NCBI RefSeq assembly: GCF_012275515.1
Contig: NZ_JAAZQL010000012.1
Coordinates: 1 to 64,000 of the forward strand
Origin: Novosphingobium sp. SG707
GTDB lineage: Bacteria; Pseudomonadota; Alphaproteobacteria; Sphingomonadales; Sphingomonadaceae
Length of the DNA: 64,000 nucleotides
Direction: 5' to 3'
Positions within the stretch are counted from its first letter, which is position 1; each line of letters begins with the position of its first letter. A model generated the notes under the pieces. That model was given only the letters and a program-made list of their open reading frames with translations, was not told the DNA's origin and ran no database searches. The translations under genes were made by a program, and so were the position numbers. Shown here piece by piece: positions 1 through 8,744 of this stretch.

Positions 1-1
1 C

Positions 2-97
2 TTCAACCGCATGGGCCACCATCGCTTCCATCCGCATGGTCAGCCGCAGAACCGCAACCTATTGCTGGGCATGAAAAACTTTCGAATCCGGCTCTAA
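2..97 (+). CDS. C-terminal end of an unidentified protein (partial at window edge)
   Basis: An open frame enters from the left edge and stops at TAA 95-97, giving about 31 residues that end in GMKNFRIRL. The stop lies two bases from the stop of the convergent glycosyltransferase on the minus strand, which is the tight tail-to-tail packing seen elsewhere in this region. The fragment is rich in His, Asn and Arg and too short to assign to a family. It could be a chance frame. Confidence 0.35.
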   Translation, partial: FNRMGHHRFHPHGQPQNRNLLLGMKNFRIRL

Positions 98-99
98 GC

Positions 100-1233
100 C
101 TAATCGCGCGACGCAGCGGGGGCCCAGGTCTGATAGGTCTTGCCCTGCAGCGAGTCCATGACGCCATAGAAAGTGGCCACGATGGACAGAAAGATCTGAT
201 AACCGCTGCGAAACAGCGGGATATCCATCATGCCCAAAACAATGGCGACAATGGTCAGGGCCGCCACGAAGCCCGCCCAGGCATATTGCCCGGCCAGAAC
301 CAGCGCGGTCATCAGGAAGGCAAGGCTGAGCCCAAGCACAGGAAGCCCAAGCCAGCGGATGTATTTGTGGGCGACATACTTGTAGATGTCGCGCCCATTG
401 TAATGTTGGCAAATGCTCGACCAAAGGTGGCGGTGCGTGTTGAACGCGCGACATGCGATGCGCCGCTTGCGCCGGAATTCATCGCTCGATGACGTAGCGT
501 TCTTTTCATAAGCGATCACATCGGTGGCATGGATCAGGCGCTTGCCGTGAAACGTAACGCTCATCGATGTGACCATATCATCCAGCAGATGCGCAGGCAC
601 GACCGGATAAAGCGACCGCCGCGTTGCAAAGATCGAGCCATCGGCGCCCATGATGGACCCGGAGCGCGATTCCAGCCGCTTGATCATTTCTTCCAGGCGC
701 CAATAGAGGCCGCCTACCTTTGCCGTCGAACTGGCATCTTCGTTGATATATTTCAGCGTGCCCGCCACCCCGCCGATCGAAGGGTCGGTGAAATAGCGCA
801 GAAGAGGCGTGATGGACTGGGGGTCAAGAATGACATTGGCATCGGTGAACACGACGACTTCGCCTTTGGCCTTTGCCACCATGTGGCGCATGCCGGTGGC
901 TTTGCCGGCTCTTTCGGTGCCGCTCATTACATGGATGATGTCATCATTGGCCTTGAGGATGTCGAGCGTATTGTCCGCGCTGCAATCCGAATAGGCGATG
1001 ATCTCGATATCGGGGTGCATCGCCTTGATCGCTCGCAGGTTCTCGATCTTTCCCGGCAGGGCCCGCGCTTCATTATAGGCGGAGAAGACGAAAGTCGCGC
1101 TGGGCAGCGGTGCATTGGGATCGATATGGACAGGTTTTTCGCGGAACCAGGACAGGCTCCACGGGTAGACAGTATAGGGGAACAGAAAGAGGAATATCAG
1201 AATTATCGCCAGCAGAGCGCAAAACATGAACAT
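100..1233 (-). CDS. Membrane-anchored family 2 glycosyltransferase
   Basis: This 377-residue protein begins with a hydrophobic segment (about residues 3-25) that also forms part of a PYTVYP motif. A GT2 core follows, with the donor-site stretch FVFSAYNEA (about 48-56), the acidic YSDCSAD motif (about 81) and FTDANV (about 130) as the metal-binding DxD equivalent. Two or more C-terminal hydrophobic segments (about 300-360) suggest it works at the cytoplasmic face of the inner membrane and adds a sugar to lipid-linked EPS repeat units. It is clearly paralogous to the GT2 at 5161. Both share the IKRxES, RRSLY, DD and RKRRIAC stretches and end in a KTYxxW tail. The donor and acceptor sugars cannot be read from sequence. 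Confidence 0.88.
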   Translation of the reverse strand: MFMFCALLAIILIFLFLFPYTVYPWSLSWFREKPVHIDPNAPLPSATFVFSAYNEARALPGKIENLRAIKAMHPDIEIIAYSDCSADNTLDILKANDDIIHVMSGTERAGKATGMRHMVAKAKGEVVVFTDANVILDPQSITPLLRYFTDPSIGGVAGTLKYINEDASSTAKVGGLYWRLEEMIKRLESRSGSIMGADGSIFATRRSLYPVVPAHLLDDMVTSMSVTFHGKRLIHATDVIAYEKNATSSSDEFRRKRRIACRAFNTHRHLWSSICQHYNGRDIYKYVAHKYIRWLGLPVLGLSLAFLMTALVLAGQYAWAGFVAALTIVAIVLGMMDIPLFRSGYQIFLSIVATFYGVMDSLQGKTYQTWAPAASRD

Positions 1234-1454
1234 GCCAACAGCCTCATAATTGGTGATCGAGCGCGTCTATCAGGCCGGATTTGCACCATTGGCCCCAGAG
1301 CAGTCAGATCGCATATCCCAGTCCATTGCTGCGATTGCGGTATCGTATAGTCACGCCGGAGTCTTTGCCACGCGGAAAAGGACGGAAATCCGTTCATTCA
1401 TTCGGAATATTTGCTCTATCCGATCATTATTAGAACCGATTCAGAGAGTTTTTC

Positions 1455-1472
1455 TTAGGGATATGTCCCTAA
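1455..1472. promoter_or_regulatory. Perfect 7-bp dyad between two glycosyltransferase genes
   Basis: TTAGGGA and TCCCTAA are perfect inverted arms around the 4-nt loop TATG. The dyad lies in the 281-bp spacer between the minus-strand GT4 (stop at 1515) and GT2 (start at 1233). A T-run is present only on the plus-strand 5' side, so it does not look like a normal terminator for the minus-strand transcript. It may be an operator or a weak attenuator. Confidence 0.3.
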
Positions 1473-1514
1473 CCCTCTCGTTATGACCTTGGCCGCCCGC
1501 ACAGGCGTCCTCGC

Positions 1515-2735
1515 TCAGGCCCGTTTGTCTGTCGATGGCCGGGTGCGCTCTGTCATCAACTGTCGCAATCGTTTCATGCAAATGGAAACTTCAAATTCGG
1601 CCAGAACATGCGCTCGCCCGCTTTCTGCCAGGCGCGCGCGTTCCTGCTCATCATGGGCCAGCCTGACGATGGCCGCGCCCAGCGCCTCTGCATCGCGTTC
1701 GGGCACCAGCATGCCGTGCCCATCTCCGGCCAATTCCACGATGCCGCCATTAGGCGTGGTGATAACCGGCAGACCGGCCCCCATGGCCTCGATCAGGAAG
1801 ACCGGAATCCCTTCCTTGTCGCCATCGTCGGTGGTGATGCTGGGCAGAACGCCCGCATCGAAACGGCCGCTCATCAAAGCCTCAAGCAGGGCGGCATGGG
1901 CGGTTGCTCCATGCCAGACAATGGAATCGACCAGCCCGAGCCTGTCACTTTGGGCCTTTAACTCCGCCATCATCGGCCCGTCGCCGAACACTTCGAGCAC
2001 GCAATCCACGCCTTGCGCTTTGGCAACGGCCATCGCGTCCAGCAGATAGGGATGCCCCTTTTTGCCCGCCAGACGCGCGGCGATGGCCATACGAAACGGA
2101 ATGGCCGGTCCTGCCCGCCGGGGCGCCGGGCTTTCGGCCACATGGACGCCCATATGCAGCACCTCCAGATTCATCGGCGTGCGGCCGACGTTGGTGCGGA
2201 TTTCATCGGCGCCCGGCCCGTCGATGGCGCGCACAAAGGTTGCGCCTCCGGCCTTCCAGTCGAGCAGATTGTTGAGGGCAATGTCAAAGCGGTGCGCGGT
2301 CATGCTGTAGGGCACCCCTGCGACATGGGCCGCCACCACACCCATCGTAGCCGGCGCGGCGGCAAAATGGATATGTACGTGATCGAACCCGTCCCGGCGC
2401 AGGCGTCGCCCCAGCCACAGGCCCTTGGGAAAGACATAAAGATTGCGCAGCTTCAGGTTAAGGCTTCTGGCCCTCAACATTTGACCCATCAGGTGCAGCG
2501 AGCGCGCAGGATGCGCCAGCGTCTCCGCCAATGCCGCCGTCAGGATGCCGAAAGAGAGGACCGGCGCCCCGATTGTGTAATCCAGCAAGCCCCGGTCATG
2601 CAGGACCGGCCCATCCACCAGCGGCGCAAACCAGACATCCCAGCCATGCGCCCGGTGGTCGGCCACTTCGGGCAAAATGAAGGCGTCGGTTGTGCCAAAA
2701 GGTATCTGTTTGTTAACGTAGGCAACCTTCATCAT
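1515..2735 (-). CDS. Family 4 glycosyltransferase (WcaL/colanic-acid type)
   Basis: A 406-residue GT-B enzyme. The N-terminal domain starts MMKVAYVNKQ. The C-terminal nucleotide-sugar domain has RMAIAARLAGKKGHPYLLDA (about 233-252), FGDGPM (about 270), and EAMGAGLPVITTPNGGIVE (about 336-354), the E-x7-E region of GT4 enzymes. The overall layout, including the early HIHFAAAPAT stretch, matches WcaL/AmsK-like EPS transferases. It is expected to be a soluble or peripheral cytoplasmic enzyme that extends the undecaprenyl-linked repeat. It lies upstream of the GT2 gene on the same strand and downstream of the export genes. Confidence 0.9.
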   Translation of the reverse strand: MMKVAYVNKQIPFGTTDAFILPEVADHRAHGWDVWFAPLVDGPVLHDRGLLDYTIGAPVLSFGILTAALAETLAHPARSLHLMGQMLRARSLNLKLRNLYVFPKGLWLGRRLRRDGFDHVHIHFAAAPATMGVVAAHVAGVPYSMTAHRFDIALNNLLDWKAGGATFVRAIDGPGADEIRTNVGRTPMNLEVLHMGVHVAESPAPRRAGPAIPFRMAIAARLAGKKGHPYLLDAMAVAKAQGVDCVLEVFGDGPMMAELKAQSDRLGLVDSIVWHGATAHAALLEALMSGRFDAGVLPSITTDDGDKEGIPVFLIEAMGAGLPVITTPNGGIVELAGDGHGMLVPERDAEALGAAIVRLAHDEQERARLAESGRAHVLAEFEVSICMKRLRQLMTERTRPSTDKRA

Positions 2736-2970
2736 TACACCTTACATGATAGCACCCGCGACCATCGGCCGAGAGGTGGGATGCCGGGCGCGGGTCAGGT
2801 GAGTTTATGCTCTTTCGCACTTCCGGCCGTTCAGAGGCGTCATGGGCGCGAACCGGGCTTTCGTGCGGACTGATCCGAAGCGACCGTTGCCCGTTCGAAA
2901 ATCCGATGCCGCAAATCCGATGGTCCAAATCCGATGTCTGCGCCTGCTGAGAAGGCAAGGCGCACCGGCG

Positions 2971-4296
2971 TTACCATTGGGCCATGATGCTGGTGAAAAG
3001 CCGCAGATCCTTGAAGTTCTGGCCCGCATTGGCGCCCACCGAGCTGCGGTCGAGATAGGTCACCGATGGCATCAGCTTTAAATGGCGGTTGATCGAATAG
3101 ATCGCGCCGACGGAAAACTGTTTCTGCGTATCGTTGCGCGACAAGGCGACGAAATCGTCGCGCTCATAATCAACGCCGGCATAGACCAAGGCATAGCGCA
3201 GGAGTTCGTGGTCGATACGGAATTTCGCGGCTGTGGCGAAATAGCCGGGTGAACGGGCATTGATCGCGTCCTCGATCTTGCGGGTGGCCTGAATGTTGAC
3301 CGTGGTCAGTTCGGTCGCCAGCCATTGCGCGCGTGCATCGAATGTGAAGCCGCTGATCGGGCGGTAATAGGACAGGTCGTAATCGCGCTGTTCATATCCG
3401 GCACCGATCATGATGCGAACCAGGTTGTCGATCGAGAAATTGCCCCCGCCGATGAGGCGCACAGTATGGTTGCTGCGCAACGGCTGGCTGGGCGTTTCCA
3501 CGTGATAGGTGGCCTGATTATAGGCCCCTTCGCCAAACAGGGCAAAGCTGGGCATGATGGCAAATTCGGTGCGCAGCGCGGAATTGTACTCTGTGCGGTT
3601 GCGGAACCGTTGCGGCAAAAGGCTGCCGGTCAAACTGGTCGCATCCGAATATTCCAGATCGTTGACCTTCTGGCTTACTGTGAAGCGCAGGCGGTTCAGG
3701 ACAAAAGTGCCCCGCACGGTGGCGTCGGTCTGGTTATAACCTATCGTTCCGGCCGAATTCTGGGGGAATGAACCTGAATTCTGGGCTTCGAAAGCGCGCC
3801 CGCGATGGATCAGCGCCACGATATTGCTCTGATCCGCACCCAGATCTATCCGCCCGGTGGCCTGAAGCGAATAGGCGGCCTCGCTTCGCACCGTTTGCGT
3901 CGCGAATTGTTTCAGACCGGCGCTGCCGCTGAATTCCAGCTGGTGGCGATTCCACTGGCTGGTCAGCGTTCCCTGCGGGTTGAACGTGACATAGGCATCG
4001 CCCACGGTATTGCGGGTCTGGCCGTACACGTTCGTGCTGTAGCCCGCGCCCACCGAGGCGGCGGGAAAGAACACGAAGGAACCGACATGCAGCCCAAGCG
4101 GCTCCAGTTCAGTATGGGGGCGATCACGGACAGCATAGCCTTGGCTGGCCTTCAGGTTGAAGGGGATGTCCGAACCGAGAAAATCGCCGGAATCCTGCGC
4201 CATGGCTGGCACAGGCGCCAGCAATGCCAGAACAGTCGCTCCAAAACCCATCCAGTGCGGACGGAATCGTGCCCGATGGGGCTGGCTGTCTTTCAT
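2971..4296 (-). CDS. Outer-membrane beta-barrel protein of the EPS export locus
   Basis: About 441 residues from the ATG at 4296, which has GAGAG seven bases upstream. An in-frame TTG at 4350 would overlap the wza-like gene and add a non-signal leader, so I rejected it. The N-terminus is a Sec signal peptide ending PVPAMAQ. The mature part alternates short aromatic-rich strands and turns, as in QLEFSGSAGLKQ and ALVYAGVDYERDDF, and ends in ...SIMAQW, a terminal aromatic typical of BAM-folded barrels. Its position directly after the polysaccharide export gene suggests a VpsM/BcsC-like role in moving or anchoring EPS at the outer membrane. No catalytic motif is visible. Confidence 0.82.
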   Translation of the reverse strand: MKDSQPHRARFRPHWMGFGATVLALLAPVPAMAQDSGDFLGSDIPFNLKASQGYAVRDRPHTELEPLGLHVGSFVFFPAASVGAGYSTNVYGQTRNTVGDAYVTFNPQGTLTSQWNRHQLEFSGSAGLKQFATQTVRSEAAYSLQATGRIDLGADQSNIVALIHRGRAFEAQNSGSFPQNSAGTIGYNQTDATVRGTFVLNRLRFTVSQKVNDLEYSDATSLTGSLLPQRFRNRTEYNSALRTEFAIMPSFALFGEGAYNQATYHVETPSQPLRSNHTVRLIGGGNFSIDNLVRIMIGAGYEQRDYDLSYYRPISGFTFDARAQWLATELTTVNIQATRKIEDAINARSPGYFATAAKFRIDHELLRYALVYAGVDYERDDFVALSRNDTQKQFSVGAIYSINRHLKLMPSVTYLDRSSVGANAGQNFKDLRLFTSIMAQW

Positions 4297-4346
4297 TTCG
4301 CTCTCAGTCGCTGCTCTAAGCCAAGGGCCGGATCGCTCTGCGTCGC

Positions 4347-4925
4347 TCAAAAATAGCGCTCGCCAAAGCGGATGGTGTCACCGGGCAGGACCTTCATGTC
4401 GGGCGACAGCTGGACCTTCTTTTCCTCGGTCTCGCCCTCGTGCCGGATATAGACATAGCGCTTGGCCGCGCGATAGGTAAACCCCGCTGCCTCGGCCACC
4501 GCCTGGGTCACGGTCAGCCCGACAGTATAAGCATATTCACCCGGCCGCCCCACTTCGCCCAGGATATAGAAGTTGCGATATCCGGTGATCATGAGCGAGA
4601 TCGTCGGATTGTTTACAAAGCCTGCGGCAAGGCGCCGCTGAATTTCGCCGCGCAACTGCTCGACCGTCAGGCCCTTGGCCTCGACCTCGCCGATCAGGGG
4701 CACCGAGATCATGCCGGTCGGGCTGATCACATATTCCCGCGAAATTTCGTCTTCGCCATAGACCGAAAGCGAAATCCGGTCATTGGGGCCAAGGTGGTAA
4801 TCCTGCAGAGAAGCGGATTGTGGCAACGAAGTTTCTGCATGGGTCGGAGCCTGCCAGAGCAGACTTGTACCAATGGCCAGAGCAATCGCGATTTTGGCGC
4901 GCGGACGATTACTGTTTCTACGCAT
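4347..4925 (-). CDS. Polysaccharide export protein, GumB/Wza family (short form)
   Basis: This 192-residue periplasmic or outer-membrane protein has an N-terminal signal peptide (MRRNSNRPRAKIAIALAIGT... to about residue 30). The Poly_export domain (about 40-115) opens with YHLGPNDRISLSVYGE, and one SLBB-type domain follows (about 118-190). At this size it resembles GumB and lacks the long C-terminal part of E. coli Wza. It should form or gate the outer-membrane export channel together with the Wzc-type protein encoded at 39523. No clear lipobox Cys is present, so lipid anchoring is doubtful. The barrel gene follows 50 bp downstream and the pair is probably cotranscribed. Confidence 0.92.
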   Translation of the reverse strand: MRRNSNRPRAKIAIALAIGTSLLWQAPTHAETSLPQSASLQDYHLGPNDRISLSVYGEDEISREYVISPTGMISVPLIGEVEAKGLTVEQLRGEIQRRLAAGFVNNPTISLMITGYRNFYILGEVGRPGEYAYTVGLTVTQAVAEAAGFTYRAAKRYVYIRHEGETEEKKVQLSPDMKVLPGDTIRFGERYF

Positions 4926-4940
4926 GGAATTACCGTCACC

Positions 4941-4966
4941 TTTTGCAAAAGCACTGTGCAGAGTGC
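4941..4966. promoter_or_regulatory. Operator-like palindromes upstream of the export gene
   Basis: TTTTGCAAAA (4941-4950) is a perfect palindrome. It is directly followed by GCACTGTGCAGAGTGC (4951-4966), which matches its own reverse complement at 14 of 16 positions. They lie 16-41 bp in front of the export gene start at 4925 and in the divergent spacer shared with the GT2 gene at 5161. This is a plausible binding site for a regulator or for overlapping promoters. Nothing in the window identifies the regulator. Confidence 0.3.
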
Positions 4967-5160
4967 GTTAGGGGATGGGCCGCATTTCGGACATGTGGAC
5001 ATCACCTATCACAAAATGCCGATGCCGGTTTCGATTATAGATCGAACATGGATGATGCGGTGTTTGTCCTGGGCTGGGTTTGTGCCGTAAATTGGGCCAC
5101 CGGTCTGAATGCTGTGCTGAGCCGCTGTTCAGGACCATCCTTTATCGAGGTGAACTCAGG

Positions 5161-6348
5161 GTGCTGATCACTGCCTTTATCATAGCGGCTGCCTCAATAC
5201 TCCTTGGGATACATCCGTTCATTACCTACCCCCTGAGTCTCCTGCTCGCCCGCAAGCAGCCCCTGCCCGATGGGGATCAACAGAAGAGGACGGGGGATCG
5301 GGTGCCTTCGGTGGCCATTTGCATGTCCGTTTTTAACGAAGAGCGGGTAATTGCGGTCAAAATGGACTCACTTTTGGCGATGGCGGCGGCCTATCCGGGC
5401 GCCGTTTCGGTCAATGTCTTTGTGGATGGCGCGAGTGATTCCACGCCTCAGATCCTTGCGGCTTATCAGGACCGTGCCAACATCGTCCTGTCCAAGGAAC
5501 GGCGCGGCAAGACCTGGGGCATGACCCATCTTGTTTCCCAGACCGACAGCGACCTGCTGATGTTCACCGACGCCAATGTGGTTTCGGGCGATGAGGCTCT
5601 TGTCGGATTGTCAGCACCGTTCCGCGATCCCTCCGTCGGGCTGACCAGCGCCCGGTTGCGCTACAACAACTCCGAGGAATCCGTCACCAGCAAGAGCGGC
5701 GCGGCCTATTGGGAGATCGAGGAGGCGATCAAGCGCATCGAAAGCCAGACCGTTGGTCTGGTGGGGGTCGACGGCGCGATGTTCATGATCCGCCGTTCGC
5801 TGTATCAGGCCCCGCCGCCGCATCTGATCGACGATCTGTATGTCAGTCTGGGCGTTCTGATTGCCGAGAAGCGCATCATTTCGGTGGATTCGGTGGTGGT
5901 TTACGAACGTTCGGCTGCCCTGGCGGGCGAAGAGTTCAACCGCAAGCGGCGTATCGCCTGTCAGGCATGGAACGTGCACCGTACCTTGTGGCCGCAGTTG
6001 CGCAAAATGTCTTCGCTCCGCCTTTACAGCTATATTTCCCATCGCGTGCTCAAATGGTTCATGCCGCTATTCGTCATGATCACAGGGCTTTCCATTCTTT
6101 GGATACTGGCTCTTTTGATTGGTTTTGAGAAAGTTGGGTTTCTCACATTGGGCGGAATTTTGGTAATTTACATAGCATACCTGCTAAAATTTAAGCCGGC
6201 ATCGATGATTTTATCGATCGCATACAGCCTTTTTGGGGTGGCTTCGGGCATTTCAGAGGCAATCTTCACAAGCAAGACTTATACGATTTGGTTGCCGGCG
6301 AATTCGGTGAGGGCCGAACCTTCGCCTGACGAGCAAAGCGCCCGTTGA
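5161..6348 (+). CDS. Membrane-anchored family 2 glycosyltransferase (paralogue of the GT2 at 100)
   Basis: 395 residues from a GTG start at 5161, chosen because GAGG sits ten bases upstream and the protein then opens with a membrane segment (VLITAFIIAAASILLG). Upstream in-frame codons give a non-conserved Cys-rich leader. The GT2 motifs are CMSVFNEE (about 53-60), VDGASDST (about 92-99) and FTDANV (about 134-139). Three hydrophobic segments close the protein (about 295-370). With its paralogue on the opposite strand it brackets the export genes. The protein presumably extends lipid-linked EPS units on the cytoplasmic membrane. It starts a plus-strand run with the polymerase and phosphatase genes. 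Confidence 0.88.
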   Translation: MLITAFIIAAASILLGIHPFITYPLSLLLARKQPLPDGDQQKRTGDRVPSVAICMSVFNEERVIAVKMDSLLAMAAAYPGAVSVNVFVDGASDSTPQILAAYQDRANIVLSKERRGKTWGMTHLVSQTDSDLLMFTDANVVSGDEALVGLSAPFRDPSVGLTSARLRYNNSEESVTSKSGAAYWEIEEAIKRIESQTVGLVGVDGAMFMIRRSLYQAPPPHLIDDLYVSLGVLIAEKRIISVDSVVVYERSAALAGEEFNRKRRIACQAWNVHRTLWPQLRKMSSLRLYSYISHRVLKWFMPLFVMITGLSILWILALLIGFEKVGFLTLGGILVIYIAYLLKFKPASMILSIAYSLFGVASGISEAIFTSKTYTIWLPANSVRAEPSPDEQSAR

Positions 6349-6384
6349 TCCGTTCGTATCTCGTCATAAAGGATCTGACACCCT

Positions 6385-7734
6385 ATGGTTGATGGCAGCT
6401 CTGACTTCGACGCCAAACTGGAGGCGCGCCGGGCCGCGCTGGGTTTGACCGCGCAACCTTTCGCCAAACAGGCCCCGCGCAGCACGGGCGATGAACAGGC
6501 CCGCCTGCGCGACCGGGCCATATTCATCGCCTTTTCGATCATTGCCGTGTCGGTGACGGTGTTCCAATGCATCGGGCTGCCGATCACGGATGACGCCGTT
6601 ATTCCGCTGGCCATTCCGGTCTCTTTCATCAGCCTCGCGGTCTTGTGCTGGTTCGTTCCGCCCAAGATCAACCCCTGGCGGCTGGTCCTCTATTTTCTTT
6701 TTGTGGCGACGGTGGGCCTTTCCACATCGATCTTTGCCGACACTTATTCGATTGCCAGCCTTGCCTTGCTGGTGGCGCTCTATACGCCGTTCATCTTTTC
6801 GTTCCAGACAACGGAGGCCAATTTCCGGCGCTGCCTCGACATGTTCAGCGTGTTGATGATCGCGTTGGCGGGATTGGAATTCCTTCAGCATGCCATGCAA
6901 TTGGTGGCCGGGCCACAGAGCTGGCCCAATCCTTATAAATTGCTGCCGGAGGGGATGCTGGTTCCCAATTTCACCTATCTGCAACCCATTGCCTGGGGAG
7001 CGCGCCTGAACAAGCCGCAGGCCTTCGTCTTCCTCGAAGTGTCGTTCCTTTCGCAATATATCGCGCTGGCGCTGCTGATCGAAATCCTGATCTTCCGCCG
7101 GGTCAAGCGGATCGTCTATTTCTCCGCCGCCCTGTTTGCCACCTTTGCGGGAACCGGGCTCTTGCTGTTGCTGGTCTCGCTGCCTTTGGTGATGGGGCGT
7201 ATGCCGCTGCGCAATGCGCTGCTGGTGACCCTGGTATTGCTGATGGTGGCCGGTTTGGCGGCTCATCTGGGCTGGATCGATATGGTCGGCGGGCGCGTCA
7301 CGGAATTCCATAAAGCGGGTGGCAGCGCCAATCACCGCTTCATCGAACCGTTTGACCGCATCATGCAATCCCTCGACCGCACCGGCTCATTCTACAGCGG
7401 CATTGGTGCGGGCCAGATTGAGAAGGTGAACAACCACCAATTCTGGCCCATTGCCAAGGCAATCGTGGAATATGGCCTTCTGCCCGGCCTGCTGTTCTAC
7501 GCCTACTTCCTGTATTCCATGTTCGACCGCCCGCCGCACCTGCGGCTCGCCATTGTGCTGGTCATCTGGTATACGTTCGAAGGCGCCCTGCTGACGGCGG
7601 TGAATCCCATCACCTGCCTGTTGTCCAGCATGATCCTGATCGAGCGATCCAGACGGGGCGGCGAAAGGGGCGGCAACACGACAGCCCACCCCACAAATCG
7701 ACCAGAAACGGAGAAAATGACGGATGATTTTTGA
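6385..7734 (+). CDS. O-antigen ligase/polymerase-like membrane protein
   Basis: A 449-residue polytopic protein with about ten hydrophobic segments between residues 45 and 430. A large loop near residues 310-365 contains NHRFIEPFDR and IGAGQ, resembling the periplasmic loop of Wzy/WaaL proteins. It has no close resemblance to the second such protein at 13519. The likely role is polymerisation of flipped EPS repeats in the inner membrane. It lies 36 bp after the GT2 gene and overlaps the following phosphatase gene by 11 bp, which suggests translational coupling. Ligase and polymerase cannot be told apart from sequence alone. Confidence 0.75.
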   Translation: MVDGSSDFDAKLEARRAALGLTAQPFAKQAPRSTGDEQARLRDRAIFIAFSIIAVSVTVFQCIGLPITDDAVIPLAIPVSFISLAVLCWFVPPKINPWRLVLYFLFVATVGLSTSIFADTYSIASLALLVALYTPFIFSFQTTEANFRRCLDMFSVLMIALAGLEFLQHAMQLVAGPQSWPNPYKLLPEGMLVPNFTYLQPIAWGARLNKPQAFVFLEVSFLSQYIALALLIEILIFRRVKRIVYFSAALFATFAGTGLLLLLVSLPLVMGRMPLRNALLVTLVLLMVAGLAAHLGWIDMVGGRVTEFHKAGGSANHRFIEPFDRIMQSLDRTGSFYSGIGAGQIEKVNNHQFWPIAKAIVEYGLLPGLLFYAYFLYSMFDRPPHLRLAIVLVIWYTFEGALLTAVNPITCLLSSMILIERSRRGGERGGNTTAHPTNRPETEKMTDDF

Positions 7735-8512
7735 GCCCTCCTCAACCGAATCCGGTCTGCCGGACACGGGCGGTCGGCTGATCTATGCGATTGGCGATGT
7801 CCACGGGCGCGATGATCTTCTGGCCCGCGTGCTGGACCGGATCGGCGATGATCTGCAATTCAGAGCTGCGGAATATCCCGATCCGCCGGTTCTGGTCATG
7901 CTGGGCGATTATATTGATCGTGGCCGTCAATCGCCGCAGGTTCTGGATCGTCTGGTGCGATTGGGGGCCGAAGGCCCGTTCGAATTACGGCTGCTGCTGG
8001 GCAATCACGAAGAAGCCATGCTTGATTTTCTGGCGGGCGAAACCTCGGGACGGGGCTGGGCGCGCTATGGCGGGCGGACCACCATGGAATCCTATGGCGT
8101 GACGGTGCCAACCAATGACCATGATGTCGACGGATGGAACGCGGCGCGTGAAGCTTTCGCCGCAACTGTGCCGTCGTCCCATCTGGATCTGCTCAAGAGC
8201 ATGGAATTGTTTGTCCTTTATGGAAAGACGCTCTTCGTCCACGCCGGTATCCGCCCCGGCGTTCCGCTTGACCAACAGGCGAGGGGCGATCTTTTGGGCA
8301 TCCGCAAGGAATTCCTGAACGCCGAATATGACTTCGACCATTTCGTCGTGCATGGCCATACGCCTGTTGAGCGGAGCGACCTGCAGGCCGGGCGCCTCAA
8401 TCTGGACACGGGGGCCTATATGACGGGTATGCTCAGCGCCGCACGTCTTGATGGCGGATCACCGGCCATATTGACTTCGGCCATGGCGGCAGGAGACGTT
8501 GTGCGCGTTTGA
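7724..8512 (+). CDS. Serine/threonine protein phosphatase, PPP (calcineurin-like) family
   Basis: A 262-residue metallophosphoesterase with all PPP signatures in order: GDVHGR (about 23-28), GDYIDRG (about 61-67), GNHE (about 92-95), the first C-terminal His in FVHAGIRPG (about 170-178) and VHGHTPV (about 206-212). These supply the dinuclear metal ligands. The family dephosphorylates Ser/Thr, and some bacterial members act on phosphotyrosine or diadenosine polyphosphates. The gene overlaps the polymerase gene by 11 bp, so it is likely translated with the EPS machinery. It may counteract a kinase that controls polymer assembly, but the substrate is unknown. Confidence 0.9.
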   Translation: MIFEPSSTESGLPDTGGRLIYAIGDVHGRDDLLARVLDRIGDDLQFRAAEYPDPPVLVMLGDYIDRGRQSPQVLDRLVRLGAEGPFELRLLLGNHEEAMLDFLAGETSGRGWARYGGRTTMESYGVTVPTNDHDVDGWNAAREAFAATVPSSHLDLLKSMELFVLYGKTLFVHAGIRPGVPLDQQARGDLLGIRKEFLNAEYDFDHFVVHGHTPVERSDLQAGRLNLDTGAYMTGMLSAARLDGGSPAILTSAMAAGDVVRV

Positions 8513-8516
8513 ACAA

Positions 8517-8744
8517 TTAACGCGAAAGCCAGAGATAGACTGGAGCCGACCAGCCCAGCAACGTGCATGCGCCCAGAAATGCAATCCGCATGGGCGCGGG
8601 CCAAGGCTTGATATGGGCCATTGGGTCGTCCCTCAAGGGAAACAGAAACAACCGGGGGCGGCCCTCCGGCCTGTCTTGAACCGGCGATGCATCGCAAGGG
8701 CGCGCCTGCGGGGCAGGGGCCGTGACTTTCATGTTCGGGCGCAT
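8517..8744 (-). CDS. Small putative membrane protein, unknown function
   Basis: Open frame of up to 75 residues, convergent with the phosphatase gene (4 bp between stops). An internal ATG at 8621 has GAGGGA about nine bases upstream and would give a 34-residue protein starting MAHIKPWPAPMR. That protein has one hydrophobic helix (AFLGACTLLGWSAPVYLW). The shorter product looks the more natural. No family is recognised, and coding status rests only on the ribosome site, the helix and the fit into the gap. Confidence 0.4.
   Translation of the reverse strand: MRPNMKVTAPAPQARPCDASPVQDRPEGRPRLFLFPLRDDPMAHIKPWPAPMRIAFLGACTLLGWSAPVYLWLSR

Noticed and set aside
4297..4350. TTG start that lengthens the barrel protein by 18 residues
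   Set aside because: It would put non-signal sequence before a normal signal peptide, and the ATG at 4296 has a ribosome site.
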